In this document: positions 35,514 through 43,973 of the stretch, piece after piece
Layout: each line of letters opens with the position of its first letter
Numbering within the stretch: the first letter of the stretch is position 1
NCBI RefSeq assembly: GCF_020164455.1
Contig: NZ_JAIQWW010000006.1
Location: 186,001 to 250,000 of the forward strand
Reading direction: 5' to 3'
Source: Phyllobacterium chamaecytisi
GTDB lineage: Bacteria > Pseudomonadota > Alphaproteobacteria > Rhizobiales > Rhizobiaceae
DNA: 64,000 bases
Program-made: the position numbers and the translations under genes
Notes under the pieces: model-generated
Seen by the model: the letters and a program-made list of their open reading frames with translations, nothing else
What the model was told of the DNA's origin: nothing
Database searches by the model: none

Positions 35514-36568
35514 CAGGCTTCCAGTGATCCCGGTCGGGCGTTTTCCGAACGCTTGCCGCCGAGGAGTTTCAACAGATCATCGCCGCGACGGGTATAACGG
35601 TGGCTACGGCGCGTGAGAACCCGCCCTGCCTGCGGTGCGGTCAGCGTGATGTCGCCGCTTGGATCACCCGGGACAGTCACGACCGTCACGAGCTTGGCAC
35701 CCGCTTGCACCTCATCGCCGATATCGACGTGGAACAGGACCATCCCGCCCTGCGGCGCGCGGATCATCTCGACATTTTCGAGTGGCGTCACCGGGCCATT
35801 AAAATCGACCGACAACTTGACGCTGTCGTCGATGATCACACCGCGATGCACAAGGAATTTGTAAAGACCCTCGGCATCGGCTCTGCCGGTTTCGAAATCG
35901 ACATCGTTCAGGCCGCGAAACTCGACGGTGGTGACCGCGCGGGCCTTTCGTTCTTGCTCTGACAGATGCAAGGCCGGATGCGCACACGCCTCCTCGAAGG
36001 CGGCATCGGCCGTGCTATCCCATGAAAGGATGGCGGTCGAACCGAGCGCGGAAGCAAGATCGTACATTTCCGGCAAGAAAGCTTGATGGATATAAAGGTA
36101 GTTCTCGCTCTCGTCGTCGCAGTGCAGGTCGAGCACGATTTGGTGCGGCAACGCCAGACGCAGGAGCTGCGCCTTCAACCGCTCCGCCAGAGATTTCGGC
36201 GCATCTATAGCGGGGAGTCCAGTGGTATCGAACGATGCGAGCAGCGGGAAAGAACGGTTGAAATTGACACCGGAAAAATAGTCGAAACGGCCGAGATGCT
36301 GATGCGCCTGCCATTGCGCCGAGCCGATCGGATTGGCCTGTGGAACGACGGTGATATTGCCAGCGACGCGGCCATCGCTCTCGGCCCTCTCGAGCATCGG
36401 AATGAGGAAATGCAATGCCGCCTGGCCCGGCAGTTCCGAACCATGCAGCGACGACTGCAGATAGGCGTTGATGGCTTCGTTGTTCCCGCCCTCAAAGCGC
36501 AGGACGCGCAGTTCAATGCTGTTGCCCGGCACATCGCCGGCCAGCGTGATCTTTTCCGTCTTCATCAT
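35513..36568 (-). CDS. Succinylglutamate desuccinylase/aspartoacylase family protein
   Basis: 351 residues. Zinc-dependent deacylase of the M14-like AstE/AspA family. Zinc ligands are SSLHGSELPG (His, Glu) and DLHCDDE (His), with the substrate Arg in FNRSFP. The C-terminal beta-domain resembles a biotinyl-lipoyl fold (MVLFHVDIGDEVQAGAKLV), as in the long members of this family. Two adjacent ATG codons (36568, 36565) follow GGAAAAGA, so the exact first residue is open. It lies 31 bases downstream of pgi. It probably removes an N-acyl group from an amino acid derivative. Confidence 0.85.
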   Translation of the reverse strand: MMKTEKITLAGDVPGNSIELRVLRFEGGNNEAINAYLQSSLHGSELPGQAALHFLIPMLERAESDGRVAGNITVVPQANPIGSAQWQAHQHLGRFDYFSGVNFNRSFPLLASFDTTGLPAIDAPKSLAERLKAQLLRLALPHQIVLDLHCDDESENYLYIHQAFLPEMYDLASALGSTAILSWDSTADAAFEEACAHPALHLSEQERKARAVTTVEFRGLNDVDFETGRADAEGLYKFLVHRGVIIDDSVKLSVDFNGPVTPLENVEMIRAPQGGMVLFHVDIGDEVQAGAKLVTVVTVPGDPSGDITLTAPQAGRVLTRRSHRYTRRGDDLLKLLGGKRSENARPGSLEA

Positions 36569-36599
36569 TCTTTTCCGATTATTTCGTGTGACTTTAGCT

Positions 36600-38252
36600 C
36601 TATTTGCCGCGGCGCTTGCGCAGGTGCGCGACAAGACCTTGCGTGGAAGCGTCCTTGTCCTTTGGCTTTACCTCGCCGGAGACTACCGGCAGAAGTTCCG
36701 TCGCCAGTTCCTTGCCAAGCTCGACGCCCCACTGATCGAAAGCGTTGATGCCGTAAAGCTGCGCCTCGACGAACACGCGGTGCTCGTAAAGGGCAATCAG
36801 ACGTCCGAGCGTATAGGGATCGAGAATGTCGTGGATGATGGTAATCGACGGCCGGTTGCCGGTGAAAACCCTGTGCGGCGCGATGCGGTTCACCTCGGAT
36901 TTGGGCAGGTTCTTTGCCGCCAGCTGTGCCTTGGCTTCGTCCAGTGTGCGGCCGCGCATGAGTGCTTCGGATTGGGCGAGGCAATTTGCGAGCAGCATTT
37001 CGTGCTGGTTGTCGAGCTGCGGCTCATGGCCCTTGGCTGCAACAATGAATTCTACAGGAATTGTATCGGTACCCTGATGCAGAAGCTGGAAGAACGCATG
37101 CTGGCCGTTTGTTCCGGGCTCGCCCCAGACGACGGGTCCGGTCGGCCCGGTAACCGGTTTGCCATCGACTGTAACGCCTTTGCCATTCGATTCCATGTCG
37201 AGTTGCTGCAAATATGCTGGCAAACGAGCCAGCCGCTGGTCGTAAGGGATCACGGCGCGGCTGGTATAGCCGGAAATCGCGCGGTGCCAGTAGCCGATCA
37301 GACCCAGCATCATCGGCAGGTTTTTCTTCAGCGGAGTTTTGCGGAAGTGCTCGTCCATGGCATGGGCGCCATCGAGGAAGCGGCCGAAATTTTCCGGTCC
37401 GATGGCGATCATCAGTGGAAGACCGATCGCCGACCAGATGGAATAGCGGCCGCCAACCCAATCCCAGAAACCGAAAATACGGTCTGCAGGGATACCAAAG
37501 GCGTCCACCTTGTCGAGCGCGGTGGAAACAGCGGCGAAGTGCTTGCCGACGGCCTTCTCGCCCAGCGCATCGGCGATCCATTTGCGCGCTGCCTTGGCGT
37601 TGGTCATGGTCTCGATGGTGGTGAAGGTTTTCGAGGCGATGATGATCAACGTTGTTGCCGGATCGAGACCGGCAAGCGTATCGGCGATATGAGCGCCATC
37701 GATATTGGAGACGAAATGGGCTCTCGGCCCGTCATGGTAGGGCGACATGGCGAGTGTGGCCATGGCCGGGCCGAGATCGGAACCGCCGATGCCTATATTG
37801 ACGATGTCAGTGATCGGCTTGTTCTTTGCACCCTTGATTTCGCCGGAACGCAGACCGTCGGCGAATGCCGCCATACGATCGAGCACCTCCTTGACACCGG
37901 GCATGACATCTTCGCCATCGACCTTGATCGGCTTGCCGGACCGGTTGCGCAGGGCTATGTGCAGGACTGCCCGGCCCTCCGTATTGTTTATTGGTCTGCC
38001 GGCAAACATTGCATCGCGGCGTTCTTCTACCTTGGCTACCTTGGCGAGATCGCCGAGCAGCGACAGCGCTTCGTCGTCTACAAGGCATTTCGACCAGTCG
38101 AGCAGCAGATCGTCGAGCTGGAGCGAATAGCGGGAGAAGCGCTTCGGGTCATCGGCAAAGGTCGCGCGCATATCCTTCGGCGCGCCCTTTTTCCAATGTG
38201 CTTTCAATGCCAACACCTGCCGCTTGAGGTCGTTCGCTTGTCCTGACGCCAT
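36600..38252 (-). CDS. pgi: Glucose-6-phosphate isomerase
   Basis: 550 residues, full length for the long bacterial PGI. It interconverts glucose-6-P and fructose-6-P. Signatures are [15 protein letters not shown], the sugar-phosphate binding SKTFTT, the catalytic Glu in [22 protein letters not shown] (split here by context only) and the Lys/His near the C-terminus ([12 protein letters not shown]). It feeds fructose-6-P from the polyol routes into gluconeogenesis and the pentose cycle. It is followed by the aspartoacylase-like gene on the same strand. Confidence 0.97.
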   Translation of the reverse strand: MASGQANDLKRQVLALKAHWKKGAPKDMRATFADDPKRFSRYSLQLDDLLLDWSKCLVDDEALSLLGDLAKVAKVEERRDAMFAGRPINNTEGRAVLHIALRNRSGKPIKVDGEDVMPGVKEVLDRMAAFADGLRSGEIKGAKNKPITDIVNIGIGGSDLGPAMATLAMSPYHDGPRAHFVSNIDGAHIADTLAGLDPATTLIIIASKTFTTIETMTNAKAARKWIADALGEKAVGKHFAAVSTALDKVDAFGIPADRIFGFWDWVGGRYSIWSAIGLPLMIAIGPENFGRFLDGAHAMDEHFRKTPLKKNLPMMLGLIGYWHRAISGYTSRAVIPYDQRLARLPAYLQQLDMESNGKGVTVDGKPVTGPTGPVVWGEPGTNGQHAFFQLLHQGTDTIPVEFIVAAKGHEPQLDNQHEMLLANCLAQSEALMRGRTLDEAKAQLAAKNLPKSEVNRIAPHRVFTGNRPSITIIHDILDPYTLGRLIALYEHRVFVEAQLYGINAFDQWGVELGKELATELLPVVSGEVKPKDKDASTQGLVAHLRKRRGK

Positions 38253-38449
38253 GTCTGTCTCCTGAAATCACGCTTGATGGTGGGCAAACTGCCACCGGAA
38301 TCGTTTTAGTTCAATCAACCGGAGGAAGAATCTCCGTCTTTCCATGATACGGCAAGTCTGTGCCGCAAATGCTGGCGGAACTGCGGCGCTTCAAGCGCTT
38401 CTATTTGCCTGAATAGTATTCTAATTTGCTTCAAAAGGGAGGGCTGAGC

Positions 38450-38893
38450 ATGGACTTGACCGGAGAAGAACGTATTGCCGCATCGCGCGACACCGTCTGG
38501 AAAGCCTTGAACGATCCGGAAATATTGAAGGCGTGCATACCCGGATGCGAAAGCCTCGAGAAAATCTCGGATACGGAGCTCGAAGCCACCGTCGGCGTCA
38601 AAATCGGTCCGGTCAAGGCACGTTTCAACGGCAAGGTGCAGCTGACGAATCTCAATCCGCCCTCCTCCTATACGATCTCCGGCGAAGGCAAGGGCGGAGT
38701 TGCCGGATTTGCCAAGGGCGGAGCCGATGTCACGCTGATCGAGGAAGGTAGCGAGACCGTTCTGGCCTATGTGGTCAACGCGGATGTCGGTGGCAAGATC
38801 GCCCAACTCGGCAGCCGGTTGATTGCCTCGACCTCCAAGAAACTCGCCACGCAGTTCTTCGAGAACTTCAACGCAGCGGTGAGCGGGACCTAG
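38450..38893 (+). CDS. CoxG-like SRPBCC (carbon monoxide dehydrogenase subunit G family) protein
   Basis: 147 residues from ATG 38450 with AGGGAGGG upstream. The pattern MDLTGEERIAASRDTVWKALNDPEILKACIPGCESLE is the CoxG/START-like domain, followed by VGVKIGPVKARFNGKV and GGKIAQLGSRLI. It lacks the membrane-anchor extension of true CoxG. Such proteins bind lipids or help assemble molybdo-hydroxylases, but no CO dehydrogenase genes are near. A member of the family by sequence; role unknown. Confidence 0.88.
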   Translation: MDLTGEERIAASRDTVWKALNDPEILKACIPGCESLEKISDTELEATVGVKIGPVKARFNGKVQLTNLNPPSSYTISGEGKGGVAGFAKGGADVTLIEEGSETVLAYVVNADVGGKIAQLGSRLIASTSKKLATQFFENFNAAVSGT

Positions 38894-39005
38894 TAAAGGA
38901 CCATCTGTCGCAATTTCCATAAGCCATGGCGGAAAGCCGTTTGGGTTTAGGGAGTCGAAGCCGGATATCGTGAACGCATGCACTAACGCATTTGGAATGG
39001 CATGC

Positions 39006-40619
39006 ATGCGCTCCTTTGATTTTGTCATTGTCGGATCTGGATCGGCTGGATCGGTCGTCGCGGAGCGTCTTTCAGCAAGTGGACGACATTCCGTGCTGGT
39101 GCTGGAAGCTGGCGGCTCGGACCGGCGCTTCTTCGTGACCATGCCGCTCGGCTATGGCAAGACGTTTTACGACAAATCCGTCAACTGGATGTACCGCGCG
39201 GAACCCGATCCCGGACTTGACGGCAATGCCGACTACTGGCCCCGCGGTAAAGTGCTCGGTGGATCGAGTTCGATCAATGCCATGGTCTATGTTCGCGGCG
39301 CACCCGAAGACTTTGACGAGTGGCGCGACAGGGGCAATCCGGGCTGGGGCTATGACGATGTTCTTCCGGTATTCCGCTCGCTTGAGGATCATGACGGGCC
39401 AGCACAGAACCTTGGCAAGGGCGGGCCACTACACGTCAGCGACTGCTCAAAGCTGTTTCACCCGCTTGCCAACCAGCTGATCAAGGCGGCGCAGGAGGCC
39501 GGACTTGCCTATAACCCCGATTTCAATGGCGCGCGCCAGGAAGGCGTCGGGCCTTTTCAATTGACGACGAAAGGCGGAAGGCGGATGTCCGCCGCTCGGG
39601 CTTTCTTGCGACCTGCGATGAGGCGGCGCAATGTCACCGTCATCACGCAAGCGATGGTGACGCGCATTCTTTTCGATGGGAAACGTGCCTCTGGTGTCGA
39701 ATTCACCCGCCACGGCAAGAGCGAAACTGCAATGGCCGGCCGCGAGGTCATACTCTGCGGCGGTACGATCAATACGCCACAACTTCTGGAGCTGTCGGGT
39801 ATCGGCGATGCCACGCGTCTACGCGATCTTGGCATTCCTGTGGTGCATGACAACGCCCAGGTGGGCGAAAATCTGCAGGACCACCTTGGCATCAACTACA
39901 CCTACCGGGCCAATGTTCCATCGCTCAACCAGGTGTTGCGGCCATGGTGGGGAAAGGCGCTTGCGGGCATGGAATACCTGCTGCTGCGGAGCGGACCCCT
40001 ATCAATCAGCATGAATCAGGGCGGCGGCTTTTTTCGCAGCGATCCATCGCGCAAGCGCGCCAACATGCAGCTCTATTTCCAGGCTTTTTCAACGCTGGTC
40101 CCCAAAAACGGCGAACGGCCGATCCTGACGCCCGACCCATGGCCAGGCTTTTCCATCGGGCTTTCAAATTGTCGTCCGACAAGCACGGGGTCGATCCACA
40201 TTCGCTCAAGCAACCCGCTGGAGCAGCCGCGCATCGTGCCGAACGCGTTCTCCACTGACCATGACGTGGCAGAGATGCTCGACGCGGTGAAATTCCTGCG
40301 CAAGATCGCCGCAACGCCGATAATGTCCAAGCTGATCGTGGAGGAATTGCTGCCGGGTCCAGCCTGCCAGCGCGATGAAGAATTGATCACGGATTTCCGG
40401 CGGCGCAGTGGCACGGTCTACCATCCCGTCTCCACCTGCCGCATGGGCCCGGATGCAGCGCAATCGGTGGTCGATCCGCGTTTGCGGGTTCACGGCGTAG
40501 AGGGACTACGCATCATCGACTGCTCGGTATTTCCCAATATCATTTCCGGCAATACCAACGCCGCTGCCATGATGGTAGGTGCCAAGGGAGCAGAACTTGT
40601 TCTGGAAGACAGTGACTAG
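39006..40619 (+). CDS. GMC family FAD-dependent oxidoreductase (choline/alcohol dehydrogenase-like)
   Basis: 537 residues. The FAD Rossmann motif is FVIVGSGSAGSVVA at the start, then LEAGG, the GMC signature PRGKVLGGSSSINAMVYVRG and the second signature GGTINTPQLLELSGIG. The active-site His and Asn are in YHPVSTCRMG and ISGNTNAA. The best match by eye is the BetA/AlkJ group that oxidises primary alcohols or choline. Start 39006 places the FAD motif at residues 5-18; upstream ATG 38997 and GTG 38970 are alternatives. Substrate not predictable. Confidence 0.9.
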   Translation: MRSFDFVIVGSGSAGSVVAERLSASGRHSVLVLEAGGSDRRFFVTMPLGYGKTFYDKSVNWMYRAEPDPGLDGNADYWPRGKVLGGSSSINAMVYVRGAPEDFDEWRDRGNPGWGYDDVLPVFRSLEDHDGPAQNLGKGGPLHVSDCSKLFHPLANQLIKAAQEAGLAYNPDFNGARQEGVGPFQLTTKGGRRMSAARAFLRPAMRRRNVTVITQAMVTRILFDGKRASGVEFTRHGKSETAMAGREVILCGGTINTPQLLELSGIGDATRLRDLGIPVVHDNAQVGENLQDHLGINYTYRANVPSLNQVLRPWWGKALAGMEYLLLRSGPLSISMNQGGGFFRSDPSRKRANMQLYFQAFSTLVPKNGERPILTPDPWPGFSIGLSNCRPTSTGSIHIRSSNPLEQPRIVPNAFSTDHDVAEMLDAVKFLRKIAATPIMSKLIVEELLPGPACQRDEELITDFRRRSGTVYHPVSTCRMGPDAAQSVVDPRLRVHGVEGLRIIDCSVFPNIISGNTNAAAMMVGAKGAELVLEDSD

Positions 40620-40880
40620 CACTGAATAGCACGCTCGAAGTCGAAAACGCTTCCGGCGCCGCCGACATACCGTTCCAACGATAGCCATTCGAAAACTGTT
40701 GCCGCGGCGCTGTCGCGGGCGTCCACTCCGGTTATTCGACGCCCCGCAACTTGAATGGCAGGACCTATACCGTGGTATAGCTCGCCCTACCCCTCGACCC
40801 CAATTTACCGCGAACACGCCTCAACGTAGCTTCGTCGATGCCGTGTGTAAGGCGGCGGTCAGCAAACACAGGAGGCAAAC
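40620..40880. other. Upstream region of the MBL hydrolase gene
   Basis: 261 bases without a gene. It contains the 16-bp palindrome CTATACCGTGGTATAG at 40765-40780, about 100 bases before the MBL start, a likely operator. No regulator gene is adjacent. Confidence 0.5.
40765..40780. promoter_or_regulatory. Perfect palindrome, candidate operator for the MBL gene
   Basis: CTATACC-gt-GGTATAG with 7-bp perfect arms, upstream of an isolated gene of unlike composition. The form fits a TetR- or MarR-type operator. Confidence 0.5.
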
Positions 40881-41798
40881 ATGAACCTACAACACACTTC
40901 ACATCCCGCTAGATCGGCCCCCGACGAGTTGGTTCCGTCGCGCTACGCGTTGAAGATCGGCGAGATCGACGTCATGGTGATCAGCGACGGGGTGCTTCCG
41001 TTGCCAGGCAAGATGTTGGGCCACAACGCCGATGCGGCCGACCGGGCGGCTTGGCTCAACTACAATTTCCTGCCGACGGATAAGCTCGACTGGGGGCTGA
41101 ACGTGGTCGTGGTTCGAAGCGGCGGCAAGACCATCCTCATCGACGCCGGGCTGGGGGACGACCCGAACTTGAATTTGCCACGGGCCGGGCAACTGGCCCA
41201 TCGACTAAAGGCCGCCGGCATCGATCTTGGGTCCGTGACCGACGTGGTGCTTACCCACATGCACATGGACCACATTGGCATGCTGCTCGTCGACGGGGTG
41301 AAGGACCAACTGCGTAAGGACTTGCGGATCCACGTTGCAGCCGCCGAAGTCAAGTTCTGGACGCACCCCGATTTCTCCCACGTCTCCATGCCGGAGGGGT
41401 TCCCGGACGCGCTTCGGGCCGCCGCCAAGCGGTTTGCGGAAGAGTACCGCAGCAATCTGCAGACGTTCGAGGAGGAGTACGAGGTTGCGCCGGGGGTGGT
41501 CGTCACCCGCACCGGCGGTCACACCCCCGGACACAGCGTGGTGCGCCTCGCATCCGGCAACGACCGGCTGATGTTCGCCGGCGACGCCGTGTTCGCGGTC
41601 GGGTTCGAACATCCCGACTGGTTCAACGGCTTCGAACATGACCCCGAGGAAGCGGCCCGCGTCCGCGTCCGTCTTTTGAAGGAGCTGTCGGCGACCGGCG
41701 AGCTGCTGGTGGCCACTCACCTGCCGTTCCCATCCATCGGCCATGTAGCGACCGACGGCGATACCTTTCGTTGGGTACCGATATTCTGGGACTACTGA
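40881..41798 (+). CDS. MBL-fold metallo-hydrolase (lactonase-like)
   Basis: 305 residues. The dizinc motif is THMHMDHIG (about residues 127-135), followed by the later His in GGHTPGHS, the bridging Asp in FAGDAVF and a final His (ATHLPFP), which is complete for an active metallo-beta-lactamase fold enzyme. Size and motif spacing are like N-acyl-homoserine-lactone lactonases and related hydrolases, but the substrate cannot be assigned. SD AGGAGG is seven bases upstream. Codon choice looks different from neighbours and a MITE-like element lies just downstream, so recent acquisition is plausible. Confidence 0.87.
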   Translation: MNLQHTSHPARSAPDELVPSRYALKIGEIDVMVISDGVLPLPGKMLGHNADAADRAAWLNYNFLPTDKLDWGLNVVVVRSGGKTILIDAGLGDDPNLNLPRAGQLAHRLKAAGIDLGSVTDVVLTHMHMDHIGMLLVDGVKDQLRKDLRIHVAAAEVKFWTHPDFSHVSMPEGFPDALRAAAKRFAEEYRSNLQTFEEEYEVAPGVVVTRTGGHTPGHSVVRLASGNDRLMFAGDAVFAVGFEHPDWFNGFEHDPEEAARVRVRLLKELSATGELLVATHLPFPSIGHVATDGDTFRWVPIFWDY

Positions 41799-41821
41799 CC
41801 CTTGTTGGGTTAGGAGCCGCA

Positions 41822-41862
41822 CTAGGGCGCGTCCTCATAGGGTTAGTGAGCCCGCGCCCTAG
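41822..41862. repeat. Inverted repeat after the MBL gene
   Basis: CTAGGGCGCG at 41822-41831 is answered by CGCGCCCTAG at 41853-41862, a 10-bp perfect stem around a 21-base loop. Its right end shares the CTAG with the MITE-like element that follows. It could be the MBL terminator or the end of another degraded insertion element. Confidence 0.65.
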
Positions 41863-42074
41863 GGTCAGGACCCGTTAATCTGGTCGAAATGGTAGGAGGC
41901 CATTTGCGCGGCTACGAGGAGCAAATGGACCCTATCCTCCGGACGCCCAAACGGCTGTAAGCTGCAGTGTCGAACCGCTCGGCCGGGGGAAAGACCCCGC
42001 CCTTCCCAGTTCTCCTCGCATCTTCTTGCCGTTTCAGGCGCCATTTCGATCATGTTAATGAGTCCTGACCCTAG
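41859..42074. mobile_element. MITE-like or remnant IS element with terminal inverted repeats
   Basis: 216 bp bounded by CTAGGGTCAGGACccgTTAA on the left and its near-complement TTAAtgaGTCCTGACCCTAG on the right (about 17 of 20 matching). CTAG at both ends could be the duplicated target, the pattern of IS5-group elements. No transposase is encoded; a 62-codon minus-strand frame inside (41865-42053) may be a transposase scrap. It inserted right against the stop codon of the antiporter gene. Confidence 0.7.
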
Positions 42075-43709
42075 TCAGCTATATCTTGCCTCGAGCAAAT
42101 CTATATCGCGCACCATTTTGCTGGCGACGGTGCTTTCCAGCCGCCGCGCCCGCACCAGACGGTAGATTTCCTGCCGCTCTGCCTTCAGCGCGGTAATGTG
42201 CAGCTGTTTTCCGATTTCCTCGCTTCGTGCCGCCTGTTCGCGTTCCTCACCAAGATGCATGCGCCCGTCGATGCGCTTGCGATAGAGCTCCATGATCTGC
42301 GTGGCCACATCGGTGAAAGCATCGGCGTCGGCACGGCCGGATGCGAGTTCGTGTTGGGCCTTTTCGATGGCCATGATCGCGGCTTCCGCGGCGGCAATAC
42401 GGGCGTAGTCCTCCTCCCGCTGGTGGGAATCTTCGACCGGCAGGTCGATATTCTTGAGCACGCGCGGAAGACAGATGCTTGCCATGATGAGGGACAGGAT
42501 GATGACGCCGGCGGCCAAGAATATCACAAGATCACGGGCGGGAAACAAGCTCCCATCATTGAGGAATAGCGGCAGCGTCAGGATGCCGGCCAGGGTGATG
42601 GCGCCGCGAACCCCGGCAAAGGACATGGCGGCGACGAGCTGCCAATTTGGCCTTACGACAGGCTGTCCATTTTTGGAAGACCGGCGAAAGGCGAAGCGCC
42701 ACGAGACCCAGACCCACGCAAAGCGAAGCGCGACCAGCGACGCATAGATAACCACCACATAGACCGGCAGCCACCAGTAACTCGCCCTCCCCACGTGATG
42801 GACGTTGTCGACCGCACCCGAAAATATGCCTGGAAGCTGCTCGCCCAGAAGCACGAAAATGGCGCCGTTGGCAGCAAATTGTGCCGTGTCCCAGACGGCG
42901 GTGCGTCTTACCCTTGTCAGAGCCAGAGACTGGCCGGTGTTCTCGGCGTAGCTCATGGTGATGCCGGCGGCGACGGCTGCAAGAATGCCGGAGGCATGCA
43001 CATGTTCTGCCAGCAGATAGGCACCGAAAGGAATGAGCAGGCTGATAAGAATCTGCGAGCCACTCTCTTCACCAAGATGCCGGGTCAGGAATGCCTTGCC
43101 CCTTGTGACGCCAAGGGTGACACCAACACCGATTACAATTCCCGCAAAGGCGAGCCAGAGAAATGTCAGAAATGCTGCCTGCAGCGAAAACGCACCGGTG
43201 AGCATGGCGGCAACTGCAAAGCGCATGCAGACGAGGCCGGACGCATCGTTCAGGAGCGATTCGCCTTCGAGAACATGCATCATGCGCGAGGGAATTGGCA
43301 CGCGTGCCGCAATGGCGGAAACAGCGATCGGGTCGGTCGGCGAAAGGATCGCGGCGAGCGCAAAGGCGACCGGCAAGGGCACGGACGGGATCATCCAGTG
43401 GACTAAGAAGCCCACGCCGATAACCGTAAAAATAACAAGCCCGAGCGCCATTTCGAGAATGATGCCCTTGTCGCGGAAGAGACCTTCCTTGGGAATGCGC
43501 CAGCCATCAAGGAACAGCAAAGGCGGCAGAAACAGCAGGAAGAAGATGTCCGGATCAAGCTGGACGCGAATATTCGTCACCGAGGCGATCGCCGCTCCGA
43601 GGCCGATCTGCACCAGCGGCAGCGGCACTGGAAGGGGAAGGACCCGGATGATGGAATCGCTGACCACCACGGCCAGGAGCATCAGCAGGACAATGGTTAT
43701 TGTTTCCAC
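42075..43709 (-). CDS. Na+/H+ antiporter, CPA1 (NhaP) family
   Basis: 544 residues. An inner-membrane cation/proton antiporter with about 12 hydrophobic segments. The CPA1 core is present: LFLPPLLFLDGWRIP, ILSPTDPIAVSAIA with the transport Asp, EGESLLNDASGLV and FAGVRGAITLAG. A hydrophilic C-terminal domain (about 150 residues, Glu/Arg-rich) is cytoplasmic and probably regulatory. A GTG at 43709 with GGA six bases upstream is used; earlier in-frame codons would add about 45 residues that do not look like family sequence. It probably extrudes Na+ or K+ for pH and salt tolerance. Confidence 0.9.
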   Translation of the reverse strand: METITIVLLMLLAVVVSDSIIRVLPLPVPLPLVQIGLGAAIASVTNIRVQLDPDIFFLLFLPPLLFLDGWRIPKEGLFRDKGIILEMALGLVIFTVIGVGFLVHWMIPSVPLPVAFALAAILSPTDPIAVSAIAARVPIPSRMMHVLEGESLLNDASGLVCMRFAVAAMLTGAFSLQAAFLTFLWLAFAGIVIGVGVTLGVTRGKAFLTRHLGEESGSQILISLLIPFGAYLLAEHVHASGILAAVAAGITMSYAENTGQSLALTRVRRTAVWDTAQFAANGAIFVLLGEQLPGIFSGAVDNVHHVGRASYWWLPVYVVVIYASLVALRFAWVWVSWRFAFRRSSKNGQPVVRPNWQLVAAMSFAGVRGAITLAGILTLPLFLNDGSLFPARDLVIFLAAGVIILSLIMASICLPRVLKNIDLPVEDSHQREEDYARIAAAEAAIMAIEKAQHELASGRADADAFTDVATQIMELYRKRIDGRMHLGEEREQAARSEEIGKQLHITALKAERQEIYRLVRARRLESTVASKMVRDIDLLEARYS

Positions 43710-43844
43710 GGAAAATCCAGTTTTGATCGGGAACAGGATGGAGGAAGTGCGGGTGCTTTGTCGAGCCGAACCTTGGCGACTTTGTGCCCAGATAGTGCCG
43801 AAGGGATGAATTGCACGATTTCGCTGAAAGACGAGGCACATCAT

Positions 43845-43860
43845 TTTACGTTTACGTCAA
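43845..43860 (+). promoter_or_regulatory. LiuR-like palindrome upstream of fadD
   Basis: TTTACGTTTACGTCAA matches the TTnACGT-tw-ACGTnAA consensus described for LiuR, a MerR-family regulator of branched-chain amino acid and fatty acid degradation in proteobacteria. It lies about 115 bases before the fadD start. Regulation by LiuR is inferred; no liuR gene is in the window. Confidence 0.5.
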
Positions 43861-43973
43861 TGTAAATACTTGCAAGCAACCTGCCTCTCGCAATAGATAG
43901 CGTTGTTAAGTAGCATGCATGCGGGTTTGGAGAACTGCGCGCAGGCGTCAAGGAAATCAACTGGGAGGTTAAT

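Noticed and set aside
41865-42053. 62-codon frame inside the MITE-like element as a gene
   Set aside because: It lies wholly between terminal inverted repeats and has no ribosome binding site; at most a transposase scrap.
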